Shown piece after piece: positions 7,017-15,193 of a stretch of DNA of 45,933 bases. Source of the DNA: Thermus tenuipuniceus (GTDB lineage: Bacteria; Deinococcota; Deinococci; Deinococcales; Thermaceae); NCBI RefSeq assembly GCF_002964845.1, contig NZ_PRDA01000039.1, positions 1-45,933 on the forward strand. The letters are read 5' to 3'. The notes beneath the pieces are model-generated. The model did not search any database, had not been told where the DNA came from, and saw only the letters and a program-made list of their open reading frames with translations. The translations under genes were made by a program, and so were the position numbers. Positions within the stretch are counted from its first letter, which is position 1; every line of letters begins with the position of its first letter.

Positions 7017-7991
7017 TCAGTCCATGAGGTCCCGGTAAGCGGGGATCCCCGGTGCGCTTTCCGAAAGGAGCACCGACCGAAGGATCGCCCGGGTTACGGC
7101 GTCGGCGGCGTAGGCCCCAAGGCGCAGAAGGGTGTAAGGGTCCACCCCCTTCCCCTCACCTTGGGCCAAAGCAAAGACCAGGTCCCCATCCAGGGGCGTA
7201 TGGGCAGGACGGATGGCCCGGGCAATCCCGTCCTGGGCCATGATGGCAAGCCTCTTGGCCTGGGCCTTGCTCAGGGGCGCATCCGTGGCCACCACCGCCA
7301 GGGTGGTGTTCTGGCCGAGGAGGAAAGGGTAGCGGTAGTCCTCAGGCCTCCCCTGGTAGCGGGAGCGGTCCGGCAGCAGGGCCCTTTCCTCCTCCGCCAA
7401 AAGCTCCTCCCCATAAAGCCTCCCCGTCTTGGGGTCAAAGGGCCGGCCTAGGCTGTTCACCGCCACCAGGGCCATGACCCGGTACCCTTCCTCCAGGAGG
7501 TACCCCGCCAGGCCCACCCCGCCCTTGACTCCCCCTGCCACCGCCCCCGTGCCCGCCCCCGCGCTACCCTCCTCCACCCTTTCCCCTGCGGCCAAGGCCG
7601 CCTGGTACCCCGCCTCCACCCCGGGCGGACGGTGGATCCTCCCCCGGCCCAGGTCGTAGAGGACCGCCGCGGGCACGATGGGCACCACACCCCCTGGGGT
7701 GGGGAAGCCCTTTCCCCTTTCCGCCAAGTAACGCATGACCCCATCCGCCGCCCTTAGGCCGAAGGCGCTTCCCCCGGTAAGCAGGATGGACTGCACCTTC
7801 TCCACGGTGTTCTCCGGGGACAGGAGGTCGGTTTCCCGCGTACCGGGAGCCGCCCCCCGCACGTCCACCGCTGCCACCCACCCCTCCTCCACCAGGACCA
7901 CGGTGCAGCCGGTGAGGGCCTCGAGGTCGGTGAAATGCCCCACCCTTAGCCCGGGGACAAGGGCCCGGCTACCCGCTAAGGCTTCCGCCAT
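7017..7991 (-). CDS. P1-family (DmpA/BapA-like) N-terminal-nucleophile aminopeptidase
   Basis: A 324-residue protein of peptidase family P1 (S58), which self-cleaves to expose a catalytic Thr/Ser and hydrolyses N-terminal or beta-aminoacyl residues. Visible family marks: VGHFTDLEALTGCTVVL at the start, SILLTGGSAFGL, GAGTGAVAGGVKGGVG in the glycine-rich middle, and GQNTTLAVVATDA, where the NTT threonine (about residue 230) is the likely nucleophile. No signal peptide is seen, so it is probably cytoplasmic. A CATACT box lies 6 nt before the ATG, suggesting a leaderless transcript. The natural substrate cannot be told from sequence; the gene is not clearly tied to its neighbours. Confidence 0.85.
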   Translation of the reverse strand: MAEALAGSRALVPGLRVGHFTDLEALTGCTVVLVEEGWVAAVDVRGAAPGTRETDLLSPENTVEKVQSILLTGGSAFGLRAADGVMRYLAERGKGFPTPGGVVPIVPAAVLYDLGRGRIHRPPGVEAGYQAALAAGERVEEGSAGAGTGAVAGGVKGGVGLAGYLLEEGYRVMALVAVNSLGRPFDPKTGRLYGEELLAEEERALLPDRSRYQGRPEDYRYPFLLGQNTTLAVVATDAPLSKAQAKRLAIMAQDGIARAIRPAHTPLDGDLVFALAQGEGKGVDPYTLLRLGAYAADAVTRAILRSVLLSESAPGIPAYRDLMD

Positions 7992-7997
7992 AGGACC

Positions 7998-8003
7998 AGT
8001 ATG
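7998..8003 (-). promoter_or_regulatory. -10 box (CATACT) 6 nt before the P1 peptidase start
   Basis: On the minus strand CATACT is followed by 6 nt and the ATG at 7991. No Shine-Dalgarno is present, which fits a leaderless mRNA. The box matches the consensus at four of six positions. Confidence 0.4.
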
Positions 8004-8035
8004 GGGTAGGCTAAGGACCAGAGCAAGGAGGGCAT

Positions 8036-9097
8036 ATGTGGGAGTACCTGATCCACGGTGAGCCTTCTCCTAAGGTCCGGGTTTTTCTGGAAGGACTGGG
8101 GAAAGCTTTGGAAGCCCAGGGGTTTCGCCATAACCCTAAGGCCGAGGCTCCCAACCTAGTGCTGAACGCCATCTCCCCGGAAAACCCGCGCCCTTACCGC
8201 CGGCGGGCCCAGGCCACCTTCGTGGCCTCGGTGATGGAGCTCCCGGAGTTCCCCCAAGAACCCCTGCAAGCCCTCTACCCCTACCTGGTCCGGGCTCTTT
8301 CCAACGTGCTCCTGGCCTACGTGCCCCACCAGGGGGTCAAGTTCCTCACCCTGGAGCTCGGGCACTACGACGAGCCCAATGGGGAGGGGTTTTACGAAAG
8401 GGTGGCCGCGCGCCTAAGGCCCATCGCCTGTAGCCGCTTGGTCATCAACAATATCTTCCACACGGACCTCGAGCCCGAGCTTTGGCAAGGGGATGCGCTC
8501 ACGGAAAGCATGTACCGGGCGGGGAAGAAACTCAAGGAGTGGGACCTCCTTCCCGCCCCCTTCCCCATCGAGGAGATCCTTCCCCCCGAGGACCTGCGCC
8601 ACGTGAAGCGCCTCTATGGCATCGGTGGGCTTTCATATGGCAACCTCTCCGTGCGCAAGGACGAACGGCGCTTCTGGATGTCGGCCAGCGGGGTGGACAA
8701 GGCGAACCTCAAGGAGATTGGCCGGGACATCCTCATGGTGAAGGACTACGACCCTGAGGAAAACGCCATCCTCCTCTCTGTTCCCCCCCACGTGGAACCC
8801 CGGCGGGTCAGCGTGGACGCCATCGAGCACTGGATGATCTACCGGGAACACCCCGGGGTGGGGGCCATTCTGCACGTGCACGCCTGGATGGAAGGGGTTC
8901 CCGCCACCCCCTTCAACTACCCCTGCGGCACCTACGAGCTGGCCCAGGCGGTGGCGGAAAAGGTACGGGAGGCTCCTGACCCCACGCGGGCGGTGGTGGG
9001 CCTCAAGAACCACGGCCTCACCATCACCGGGCGTAGCCTGGACGAGATCATGGAAAGGATCGAGGGCAGGCTCATCCGCACCGTCCCCATGTCATGA
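8036..9097 (+). CDS. Class II aldolase/adducin-family protein with a long N-terminal domain
   Basis: 353 residues. The C-terminal half (about 185-350) is a class II aldolase domain: GLSYGNLSVR, then FWMSASGVDKANLKEIG, the HVHAW metal-binding pair and a third histidine in GLKNHGLTI. These match the zinc ligands of fuculose-phosphate aldolase/epimerase enzymes. The N-terminal 180 residues form a separate domain that I do not recognise, with long predicted strands (VLNAISPENPRPYRRRAQ, VKFLTLELGHYDEP); it is about as long as the aldolase part. AAGGAGGG precedes the ATG. The stop overlaps the next gene by 4 bp (ATGA), so it is coupled to a zinc alcohol dehydrogenase, suggesting a two-step sugar or aldol conversion. 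Substrate unknown. Confidence 0.8.
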   Translation: MWEYLIHGEPSPKVRVFLEGLGKALEAQGFRHNPKAEAPNLVLNAISPENPRPYRRRAQATFVASVMELPEFPQEPLQALYPYLVRALSNVLLAYVPHQGVKFLTLELGHYDEPNGEGFYERVAARLRPIACSRLVINNIFHTDLEPELWQGDALTESMYRAGKKLKEWDLLPAPFPIEEILPPEDLRHVKRLYGIGGLSYGNLSVRKDERRFWMSASGVDKANLKEIGRDILMVKDYDPEENAILLSVPPHVEPRRVSVDAIEHWMIYREHPGVGAILHVHAWMEGVPATPFNYPCGTYELAQAVAEKVREAPDPTRAVVGLKNHGLTITGRSLDEIMERIEGRLIRTVPMS

Positions 9098-10188
9098 AGG
9101 CCCTCCTCTACACCCCCTCCCTCCCCCGCTTCCTTGCGGCCCGGGTCTTGAGCAAGCGCTTTCCCAAGGGCCTTCTGCCCCTAGCCCTCGCCCAGGTACC
9201 TCTCCCCGAGCGGCAGGGCTTCGTAAAAGTCAAGGTGAGGCTAAGCGGGGTCTGCGGCTCGGACCTCGCCCTCCTCTACGGGAAAAGCCCCCCTTCCCTC
9301 AGCCCCTTCTTTTCCTTCCCCGCCGTCCTTGGCCACGAGATCCTGGGGGAGGTGGAGGGGAGCCTGGTGGCGGTGAACCCCCTCCTGGCCTGCGCCGACC
9401 GGGGCCTCCCCCCCTGCCCCGCCTGCCAGCGGGGAGAGGAGGGGCTTTGCCAGAACGTGGCCGAAGGGAACCTGGCCCCAGGGATGCTGGGGTACAACCG
9501 CGACCTCCCCGGGGGCTGGGGGGAGTGGCTCCTGGCCCGACCCGAAAGGCTCTACCCCATCCCCGGGGGCGTACCCGAGGAAAGAGGGGTGCTAGCCGAG
9601 CCCCTGGCGGTGGTGCTTCGGGGGCTGAAAAAGCTCAGACCTTGGCCCGGGGAGATCCTCGTGCTGGGCATGGGCACCCTCGGCCTCCTCTCCGTGAGGC
9701 TTCTCCGAACCTTGGGGTTTTCGGGAAAGGTCTACGCGGTGGCTAAGCACCCCCACCAGGCGGCAAAGGCTAAGGCCTTTGGGGCGGACGAGATCTTCCC
9801 GAACGCCAAGGAGGCCCTCCTGGCCCGGGCGCGGCGCTACCGCTACCTCCTCTTCGAGGGGTACCGGGGTGGGTACGAGGCGGTGGTGGAGGCCTCGGGG
9901 AGCGGCTCGGGCTTCCGCCAAGCCCTCGCCCTGGCCCAGGAGGGAGGCCGGGTCCTCCTCTTGGGGGCCCCGGGGCTGGAGTGGGCCGACCTCTCTCCCT
10001 TCTGGTTCAAGGAGGTGGGCCTTTTGGGAGGCTACACCTACACCCGGGAGGAGTTCGCCCAGGCGGTGGCCCTTCTCCCGGAGCTTGTGGGCCTCGAGGG
10101 CCTCATCGGGGGCATCTTTCCCCTCGATGCCTGGCAAAAAGCCCTTTCCGCCAAGGGCAAGGCCCTATTCCGGCCAAATGTGTCCTGA
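9094..10188 (+). CDS. Zinc-dependent medium-chain alcohol/polyol dehydrogenase
   Basis: 364 residues of the zinc MDR superfamily (threonine, sorbitol or glucose dehydrogenase-like). Catalytic zinc ligands: cysteine in SGVCGSDLALL and the histidine-glutamate pair in VLGHEILGEV. A cysteine-rich lobe (LLACADRGLPPCPACQ and EEGLCQN) forms the structural zinc site. The nucleotide-binding fold appears as ILVLGMGTLGLLSVRLL near residue 190. No signal peptide. It is translationally coupled to the class II aldolase-like gene (ATGA overlap), so the two probably act on linked intermediates. The N-terminus has an unusually long insertion before the catalytic cysteine (SLPRFLAARVLSKRFPKGL), seen also in some uncharacterised members. 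Cofactor (NAD or NADP) is not decided here. Confidence 0.85.
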   Translation: MKALLYTPSLPRFLAARVLSKRFPKGLLPLALAQVPLPERQGFVKVKVRLSGVCGSDLALLYGKSPPSLSPFFSFPAVLGHEILGEVEGSLVAVNPLLACADRGLPPCPACQRGEEGLCQNVAEGNLAPGMLGYNRDLPGGWGEWLLARPERLYPIPGGVPEERGVLAEPLAVVLRGLKKLRPWPGEILVLGMGTLGLLSVRLLRTLGFSGKVYAVAKHPHQAAKAKAFGADEIFPNAKEALLARARRYRYLLFEGYRGGYEAVVEASGSGSGFRQALALAQEGGRVLLLGAPGLEWADLSPFWFKEVGLLGGYTYTREEFAQAVALLPELVGLEGLIGGIFPLDAWQKALSAKGKALFRPNVS

Positions 10189-10215
10189 AGGGGAGTATCC
10201 CCTGGCCTGGGGGGT

Positions 10216-10221
10216 TATACT
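10216..10221 (+). promoter_or_regulatory. Possible -10 box (TATACT) for the moxR cluster
   Basis: TATACT lies 26 bp before the moxR ATG, between the dehydrogenase stop and moxR. A ribosome site (TTAGGGGGTG) follows, so this mRNA would be leadered. No good -35 is visible. Confidence 0.4.
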
Positions 10222-10246
10222 CCTGGGAAACCCTTAGGGGGTGGGC

Positions 10247-11284
10247 ATGGCCTGGGAAGAAGAACCCTTTTTGGCAGCAGGGGAAAGGCTTCGGGCCCTC
10301 CTGAAGGAAGTCAAGCGGGTCATCGTGGGCCAGGACCACCTCCTGGAGAGGATGCTGGTGGCCCTTCTCGCCCGGGGGCACCTGCTCATCGAAGGGGTGC
10401 CGGGCCTGGCCAAGACCCTGGCGGTGAAGACCCTGGCCCAGGCGGTGGGGGGTAGCTTCAAGCGGATCCAGTTCACCCCCGACCTGGTGCCCGCCGATCT
10501 TCTGGGAACCCGCATCTACAACCCCAAGGAGGGGGAGTTCAAGACCGAGCTCGGCCCCATCTTCGCCCACCTCCTTCTGGCGGACGAGATCAACCGGGCC
10601 CCAGCCAAGGTGCAGTCGGCCCTCCTCGAGGCCATGCAGGAGCGCCAGGTGACCCTGGGCAAGGAAACCTGCCCCCTACCCAAGCCCTTCCTGGTGCTGG
10701 CCACGCAAAACCCCATAGAAAGCGAGGGCACCTATCCCCTGCCGGAAGCCCAGCTGGACCGCTTCCTCCTCAAGGTGGTGGTGGGCTACCCTGCCTTCCA
10801 CGAGGAGCTCCTCATCGTGGGGCGCATGACCACGGGGGAGGAGATCCAGGTGGCCCAGGTGCTTTCCCTGGAGGAGGTATTGGAGCTCTCCCACCTGGCC
10901 GACCGCATCTACGTCCACCCCAAGGTGGCCGAGCACGCCGTGGCCCTGGTCCAGGCCACCCGGGATCTGGAAAGGGCGGGGCTTAAGGACCTGAAGCCCT
11001 TCGTGGCCTACGGGGCAAGCCCCCGGGCCTCCTTGGCCCTGGTTCAGGGGGCCAAGGCCTTAGCCCTGGTCCGGGGGCGGGCCCACACCCTGCCGGAGGA
11101 TGTGCGGGACCTGTACCTGGACGCCCTCCGCCACCGCGTGATCCTCTCCTACCAGGCTTTGGCGGAGGGCGTGCGGGTGGAGGACGTGCTGGAAGCCATC
11201 CTCAACCGCCTTCCCCCACCCTTCGTGCCCCTTCACGACCCCTATGGAGACGCCCGAAGCCCTCTTGGCCCGCCTGGAGCTTAA
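10247..11284 (+). CDS. MoxR-type AAA+ ATPase
   Basis: 345 residues of the MoxR AAA+ family, ATPases thought to insert metals or remodel VWA-domain partners. Walker A is GVPGLAKT (near residue 51), Walker B LLLADEINRAP, sensor 1 lies in LVLATQNPIESEGTYPLPEAQLDRF, and the C-terminal lid follows. Start: the ATG at 10247 has AGGGGGTG about 7 nt ahead; an in-frame GTG at 10241 is the alternative. It opens a four-gene cluster with a DUF58 protein and two membrane VWA proteins, overlapping the next gene by 41 bp. This MoxR-DUF58-VWA layout is widespread (BatA/B-like), and the cluster likely acts in envelope or stress maintenance. Confidence 0.92.
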   Translation: MAWEEEPFLAAGERLRALLKEVKRVIVGQDHLLERMLVALLARGHLLIEGVPGLAKTLAVKTLAQAVGGSFKRIQFTPDLVPADLLGTRIYNPKEGEFKTELGPIFAHLLLADEINRAPAKVQSALLEAMQERQVTLGKETCPLPKPFLVLATQNPIESEGTYPLPEAQLDRFLLKVVVGYPAFHEELLIVGRMTTGEEIQVAQVLSLEEVLELSHLADRIYVHPKVAEHAVALVQATRDLERAGLKDLKPFVAYGASPRASLALVQGAKALALVRGRAHTLPEDVRDLYLDALRHRVILSYQALAEGVRVEDVLEAILNRLPPPFVPLHDPYGDARSPLGPPGA

Positions 11285-12113
11285 GGTGGTGCGTCCCCTG
11301 GACGGACTCCTCTTCGGGGACTACCGGGGGGTGTTCTACGGCAAAAGCCTGGAGCTGGCGGAGATCAGCCCCTACAACCCCGGGGACGAGGCCGAGCGGA
11401 TCGACTGGCCCGCCACCGCCCGAACCGGGGAACTCCACGTGCGGCGCTTTCGCGAGGAGCGGGAGCTCACCCTGTGGCTCCTCCTGGATGGAAGCCCCTC
11501 CATGCGCTTTGGCTCTAGGAGGCGGGAAAAGTACACCCTGGCCCTGGAGCTGGCCCTGAGCGTGGCCTATATCGCCCTCCGTCACGGGAACCGCGTGGGG
11601 GCTATCCTGCCCTCAGGCCTGCTGCCCCCCAAAGGGGGCAAAGCCCAGGCCCTCCTCCTGGCCCGGGAGGCCCTTAAGGGCGGGAAGCCGCTTCCCCTGG
11701 GGGAAGCCTTGGGGCTTCTGGAAAGGGTGGCCAGGCGCCGGAGCCTGGTCTTCGTCTTCTCGGACTTCCTGGACCCCTTTTCCGCTCCCTTTGCCCGCCT
11801 GGCCGCCCGGCACGACCTGGTGGGGGTCTTGGTGGAGGACCCCTTGGAACGGGCCCTGCCCCGGGCAGGGATGCTCTCCTTTGTGGACCCGGAAACCGGG
11901 GCCCAGGTGGAGGTGAACACCCTGGACCCAAGGGTGCGGGAAGCCTACCGCCTCCGGGCGGAGGCCCTCAGGGTAGCCAGGATGGGGGAGATCCTCAAGG
12001 CGGGTGCCGATCTCCTGGTGGCCTCCACGGAGATGGACCTGCTTCCCCTCCTCCTCAGCTTCGTGGAAAGGAGGCGCAGGTGGCCTTCAAAAGCCCCGAG
12101 GGCTTCCTCCTAG
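11244..12113 (+). CDS. DUF58-domain protein of the MoxR cluster
   Basis: 289 residues. The DUF58 hallmark lies at about residues 45-60 (YNPGDEAERIDWPATARTG), followed by a VWA-like fold with the degenerate metal site LLLDGSPSMRFG. No signal peptide or membrane helix is evident, unlike many DUF58 proteins. It starts inside the moxR 3' end (overlap 11244-11284) and ends inside the next VWA gene, so all are one unit. DUF58 proteins are thought to pair with MoxR ATPases, but their biochemical role is unknown. Confidence 0.88.
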   Translation: METPEALLARLELKVVRPLDGLLFGDYRGVFYGKSLELAEISPYNPGDEAERIDWPATARTGELHVRRFREERELTLWLLLDGSPSMRFGSRRREKYTLALELALSVAYIALRHGNRVGAILPSGLLPPKGGKAQALLLAREALKGGKPLPLGEALGLLERVARRRSLVFVFSDFLDPFSAPFARLAARHDLVGVLVEDPLERALPRAGMLSFVDPETGAQVEVNTLDPRVREAYRLRAEALRVARMGEILKAGADLLVASTEMDLLPLLLSFVERRRRWPSKAPRASS

Positions 12114-13000
12114 GCCTTCTCCTCCTGGGCGCAGGAGGGCTTCTCCTCTGGCTTTTGGAGCGGGCCGGGCGGAGGCGGCTTCTCTCCGCCTTGGACCCCG
12201 CCTTCCTCCCTGGGCCCAGGCCCCTACCTCTTCCCTTCCTCCTGGCCCCTCTTTTCCTTCCCCTGGCGGCAGGCCGCCTCGAGGCCAGCCTTCCCTGGCG
12301 GGAGAACCTCACCCAGGCCCTGCTGGTGGTGGACACCAGCCACTCCATGGCCGCGGACGACGAGACCCCCACCCGGCTGGAGCGGGCCAAGGCCCTGGCC
12401 CAAGGCTTCCTTCGCGGCCTGGATCCCTCGGTCAAGGTGGGGCTGGTGAGCTTCGGACCCCAGGCGGTCCTGGTCCTCTCCCCTACCCGGGACCGCCAGG
12501 CCCTCCTCAAGGCCCTGCAAGGCCTCAAACCCGGGGGGACGACCCCCTTGGGCCAGGGCCTCCTCCAGGCCAAACGGGTCCTGCGTCCAGAAGGCCCCGA
12601 GCGGGACCTGCCCCAGGCCAAACCCCCTGCCGCCCTCCTCCTCTTCTCCGACGGGGCCGCCAACGCCGGTCAGGATCCCCTCGAGGTGGCAGGAGAGCTC
12701 TCCCGGGCAGGCCTCCCCGTCTTCGTGCGTCCCTTGGGCGACCCCAGGGGGGCGGTGAGTCGCATCGGGGAGGGACTTTACTTCGTGCCCACCAACCCCA
12801 CAAGCCTCCTGCGCCTGGCCCAGGCTACCGGGGGCCAGGTGCTCGGCGAGGATTTCCAACCCCTCTACCGAACCCTCCGCCCCTACCGGGTGTGGCGGAC
12901 CCAGACCCTAGACCTTACCCAGGCCCTGGTGGTGGCCGGGCTCTTATCCCTTTCCTTTGGCGCTTACCTGAACCTGGCCCGGGAAGGGAGGTGGCCGTGA
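12080..13000 (+). CDS. Membrane-anchored VWA-domain protein, BatA-like
   Basis: 306 residues starting at a GTG. Two hydrophobic N-terminal segments (FLLGLLLLGAGGLLLWLL; LPFLLAPLFLPLAAG) precede a von Willebrand A domain with a complete MIDAS start, DTSHSM (near residue 90), and a LLLFSDGAAN motif. A final hydrophobic helix (VVAGLLSLSFGAYLNL) anchors the C-terminus. This topology is typical of BatA/BatB-like partners of MoxR. It overlaps both the DUF58 gene (34 bp) and the second VWA gene (GTGA, 4 bp), so the four genes are co-translated. Confidence 0.87.
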   Translation: MAFKSPEGFLLGLLLLGAGGLLLWLLERAGRRRLLSALDPAFLPGPRPLPLPFLLAPLFLPLAAGRLEASLPWRENLTQALLVVDTSHSMAADDETPTRLERAKALAQGFLRGLDPSVKVGLVSFGPQAVLVLSPTRDRQALLKALQGLKPGGTTPLGQGLLQAKRVLRPEGPERDLPQAKPPAALLLFSDGAANAGQDPLEVAGELSRAGLPVFVRPLGDPRGAVSRIGEGLYFVPTNPTSLLRLAQATGGQVLGEDFQPLYRTLRPYRVWRTQTLDLTQALVVAGLLSLSFGAYLNLAREGRWP

Positions 13001-13929
13001 GCCTGCAGGCCCCCGAGGCTTTAAGCCTTCTCCTCCTTTTGGCCTTCCTGCTCCTGGGCCTTTATCCAAGGCATCCCAAGGCCCGCCTGCCCCATCCCCT
13101 GGTCCCCCTGCTGCAACAGGCGGCCCGGGAGTCCCGGGGCATCCTTCCCTGGTTGCCCCCAGCCCTCTTTTTCCTTGGGCTTTGCCTCCTGGTCTTGGCA
13201 GCCACAAGACCGCTGATGCCCCTCCCCGGCCAGGCGAGCCGGAACGTGGTGATCCTGGTCATGGACGTAAGCCGCAGCATGATGGCGGGAGACCTGAAGC
13301 CAAGCCGCCTCGAGGCGGCCAAGGAAGCCGCCCGGGTCTTCCTCCGCGAGGCGCCGAGGGCCCTGAGGATAGGGCTGGTGGCCTTCAGCGGCTACGCCCA
13401 GACCATCCACCCCCCCACCACCGACCGTAGGCTCCTAAGGGAGAGCCTAGACAGCCTGGAGTTCGGCCGCTCCACGGCCATCGGGGAGGGAATCCTGGAA
13501 GCCCTGCGCAACATCCGCGAGGCCGGGGGCGAAGGGGAGATCCTCCTCCTCACCGACGGCAGGAACCGAACGGGGAAAGACCCCTTGGAGGCGGCGGCCG
13601 AAGCCTCCCGCATGGGGGTGCGCATCTACGCCGTGGGGGTGGGGGTACCGGGATGGACCCCGGGCCCCGAGGATCCGGTGAGCGCCTTCGGCTTTTTCCC
13701 AGGGGCCTTTGAGGTGGACGAGGAACTCCTCTGGTCCCTGGCGGGGTTCACCGGGGGGCGGTATTACCTGGTGGCCTCGGAAAAGGAGCTTTCCGACCTC
13801 TACCGGATGCTCGCCCGCTCGGTTCGCCTCGAGGTCATGCCAGGGGAAGCCGCTGGGCTCCTGGGGGCCCTGGGAGGGTTTTTGGCCCTCTTAGGGGTGG
13901 CCTTACGGCGTTACCTTTCCCCCGCCTAG
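12997..13929 (+). CDS. Second membrane-anchored VWA-domain protein, BatB-like
   Basis: 310 residues. The start is the GTG at 12997, overlapping the previous stop (GTGA) with GGGAGGT just upstream; the open frame runs much farther 5' but that part is a shadow of the preceding genes. N-terminal helices (LSLLLLLAFLLLGLY; ALFFLGLCLLVLAATRPL) precede a VWA domain with MIDAS DVSRSM and ILLLTDGRN. A C-terminal helix ends the protein (LLGALGGFLALLGVALRRYL). It is a paralogue of the preceding protein, and the two may form a pair. Its stop shares a CTAG tetranucleotide with the convergent small gene. Confidence 0.88.
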   Translation: MSLQAPEALSLLLLLAFLLLGLYPRHPKARLPHPLVPLLQQAARESRGILPWLPPALFFLGLCLLVLAATRPLMPLPGQASRNVVILVMDVSRSMMAGDLKPSRLEAAKEAARVFLREAPRALRIGLVAFSGYAQTIHPPTTDRRLLRESLDSLEFGRSTAIGEGILEALRNIREAGGEGEILLLTDGRNRTGKDPLEAAAEASRMGVRIYAVGVGVPGWTPGPEDPVSAFGFFPGAFEVDEELLWSLAGFTGGRYYLVASEKELSDLYRMLARSVRLEVMPGEAAGLLGALGGFLALLGVALRRYLSPA

Positions 13930-14210
13930 GACCCGCCAAAGGGGTTAGGGACGGGCTCCACCGGGAAAAGCTCCTGGGGCTCACCCCCAGGCACCGGGAG
14001 CATGCGGAAAAACTCCCCGTTCAGGAAGAGGTAAACCTGGGGCTCGCATCCCTCCCCGCCTGGGGAAGGGAGTTGCTGGACGGGTATGGACCCCAAAACC
14101 CAGGAGGCGGGGACTCCCTGCAAGGACCCGCTCCCGGGTAGCCGCCCCATCCAGGCCACACCCACCCCAAGAAGCCCTCCCAGGGCCAGACCCAGTAGAA
14201 AAGGCCTCAT
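13926..14210 (-). CDS. Small exported protein of unknown function
   Basis: A 94-residue protein starting at the ATG at 14210. Residues 1-21 (MRPFLLGLALGGLLGVGVAW) are a signal peptide or membrane anchor. The rest is rich in proline and glycine with a single cysteine in GGEGCEPQVYLFLNGEFFRM, and ends in acidic/proline-rich sequence. I recognise no domain. The open frame extends upstream to 14408, but that part is basic, non-hydrophobic and overlaps ftsX, so the shorter form is preferred. A TACCCT box lies 7 nt before the ATG. Convergent with the VWA gene and divergent from ftsX, so it is probably its own transcript. Confidence 0.6.
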   Translation of the reverse strand: MRPFLLGLALGGLLGVGVAWMGRLPGSGSLQGVPASWVLGSIPVQQLPSPGGEGCEPQVYLFLNGEFFRMLPVPGGEPQELFPVEPVPNPFGGS

Positions 14211-14217
14211 ACCTCTT

Positions 14218-14223
14218 AGGGTA
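14218..14223 (-). promoter_or_regulatory. -10 box (TACCCT) 7 nt before the small exported gene
   Basis: On the minus strand TACCCT, then 7 nt, then the ATG at 14210. This spacing would place the transcript start at or next to the start codon. Confidence 0.4.
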
Positions 14224-14324
14224 GCAGCCCGGGCAAGAAGGGCAGGTCGGGGAGCACTTTTCAAGCCATACGCCCGCCAACCCCTTCTTGATCCCCTCCC
14301 AAGCCTTTTCTCAAGCCAGGAGCG

Positions 14325-14330
14325 TAAGAT
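14325..14330 (+). promoter_or_regulatory. -10 box (TAAGAT) 7 nt before ftsX
   Basis: TAAGAT, then 7 nt, then the ftsX ATG at 14338. There is no clear -35 and little room for a leader, so the mRNA is probably leaderless. Confidence 0.45.
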
Positions 14331-14337
14331 GTAAGGC

Positions 14338-15192
14338 ATGTACGCCCTGCACGAGGGCCTGCGGCAGATCCTCCGCCACCCCACGGCCAGCCTCGCCACC
14401 TTCTTCACCGCCCTCGTATCCTTTGCCCTGCTTTACTTCCTGGGCCTTGTCCTTTGGAACCTGGAGCGGGTGGTGCATACCCTGGAGCGGGAACTGGAAG
14501 TGGCGGCTTTCCTGCAAAAGGAAGCCAACGTGGAAGCCCTCCTCACCGAGATCCAAGGCTGGCCGGAAGTGGGCGAGGTGCGGCTCCAAAGCAAGGAGGA
14601 GGCTCTGGCCCAGCTGGTCCTGGACTACCCCTACCTGGCCGAGGCCAAGGACCTGGTGGAAAATCCCTTGCCCGACACCCTGCGCCTGAAGCTTAAGGAT
14701 CCGGAGGCGGTGCGCAAGGTGGCGGAAAGGCTACGGAGGCTTCCGGGGGTAGAAGGGGTAGAGTATGGGGGGGAGCTTACGGAAAGGCTGGTCCAGGTGC
14801 TATCCGGAAGCCGGCTGGCCATGGGGGTCCTGGTGGGGCTCCTTCTCCTCAACACCTTCTTCAGCGTCATGGGCTCCATTCGGCTATCCTTGGAAAGCCG
14901 CAAGGAAGCCCTGGGCATCATGCTCCTGGTGGGGGCCACCCGGCGCTTTATTCAGGCTCCCTTCGTGGTGGAAGGGATCCTGCTCACCCTGGGAGCAAGC
15001 CTTCTGGCAGTGGTCTTCGGTAGCCTCCTCTACCGGGGCCTAGCGCAGGCCCTCCAGGGGCTCCTTCCCTTCCTCCCCGTGCTGGGGGTCAAGGACCTCT
15101 GGCAGACGGGTCTCACGGTCCTGGCCCTGGCAGTGGTTCTAGGGGCCGGGGGAGCCTTCATGGCCACCCGGGCCTATCTGAGGGAAGTCTAG
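14338..15192 (+). CDS. ftsX: Cell-division membrane protein FtsX
   Basis: 284 residues. One N-terminal membrane helix (about 20-42, LATFFTALVSFALLYFLGLVL), an extracytoplasmic domain (about 45-160) with the FtsX signature VAAFLQKEANVEALLTEI and PLPDTLRLKL, then three more helices, giving the four-helix FtsX topology. FtsX partners with the ATPase FtsE to control peptidoglycan hydrolysis at the septum. Here it is followed after 1 bp by an EnvC-like activator, its expected partner. FtsE is encoded about 2 kb away on the opposite strand, not upstream of ftsX as usual. Start ATG is preceded by a -10-like TAAGAT only 7 nt away. Confidence 0.95.
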   Translation: MYALHEGLRQILRHPTASLATFFTALVSFALLYFLGLVLWNLERVVHTLERELEVAAFLQKEANVEALLTEIQGWPEVGEVRLQSKEEALAQLVLDYPYLAEAKDLVENPLPDTLRLKLKDPEAVRKVAERLRRLPGVEGVEYGGELTERLVQVLSGSRLAMGVLVGLLLLNTFFSVMGSIRLSLESRKEALGIMLLVGATRRFIQAPFVVEGILLTLGASLLAVVFGSLLYRGLAQALQGLLPFLPVLGVKDLWQTGLTVLALAVVLGAGGAFMATRAYLREV

Positions 15193-15193
15193 G

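Noticed and set aside
12004-12996. The 5' part of the long open frame leading into the second VWA gene
   Set aside because: It overlaps the DUF58 and first VWA genes in another frame and reads as proline/arginine/glycine-rich noise. The true start is at 12997.
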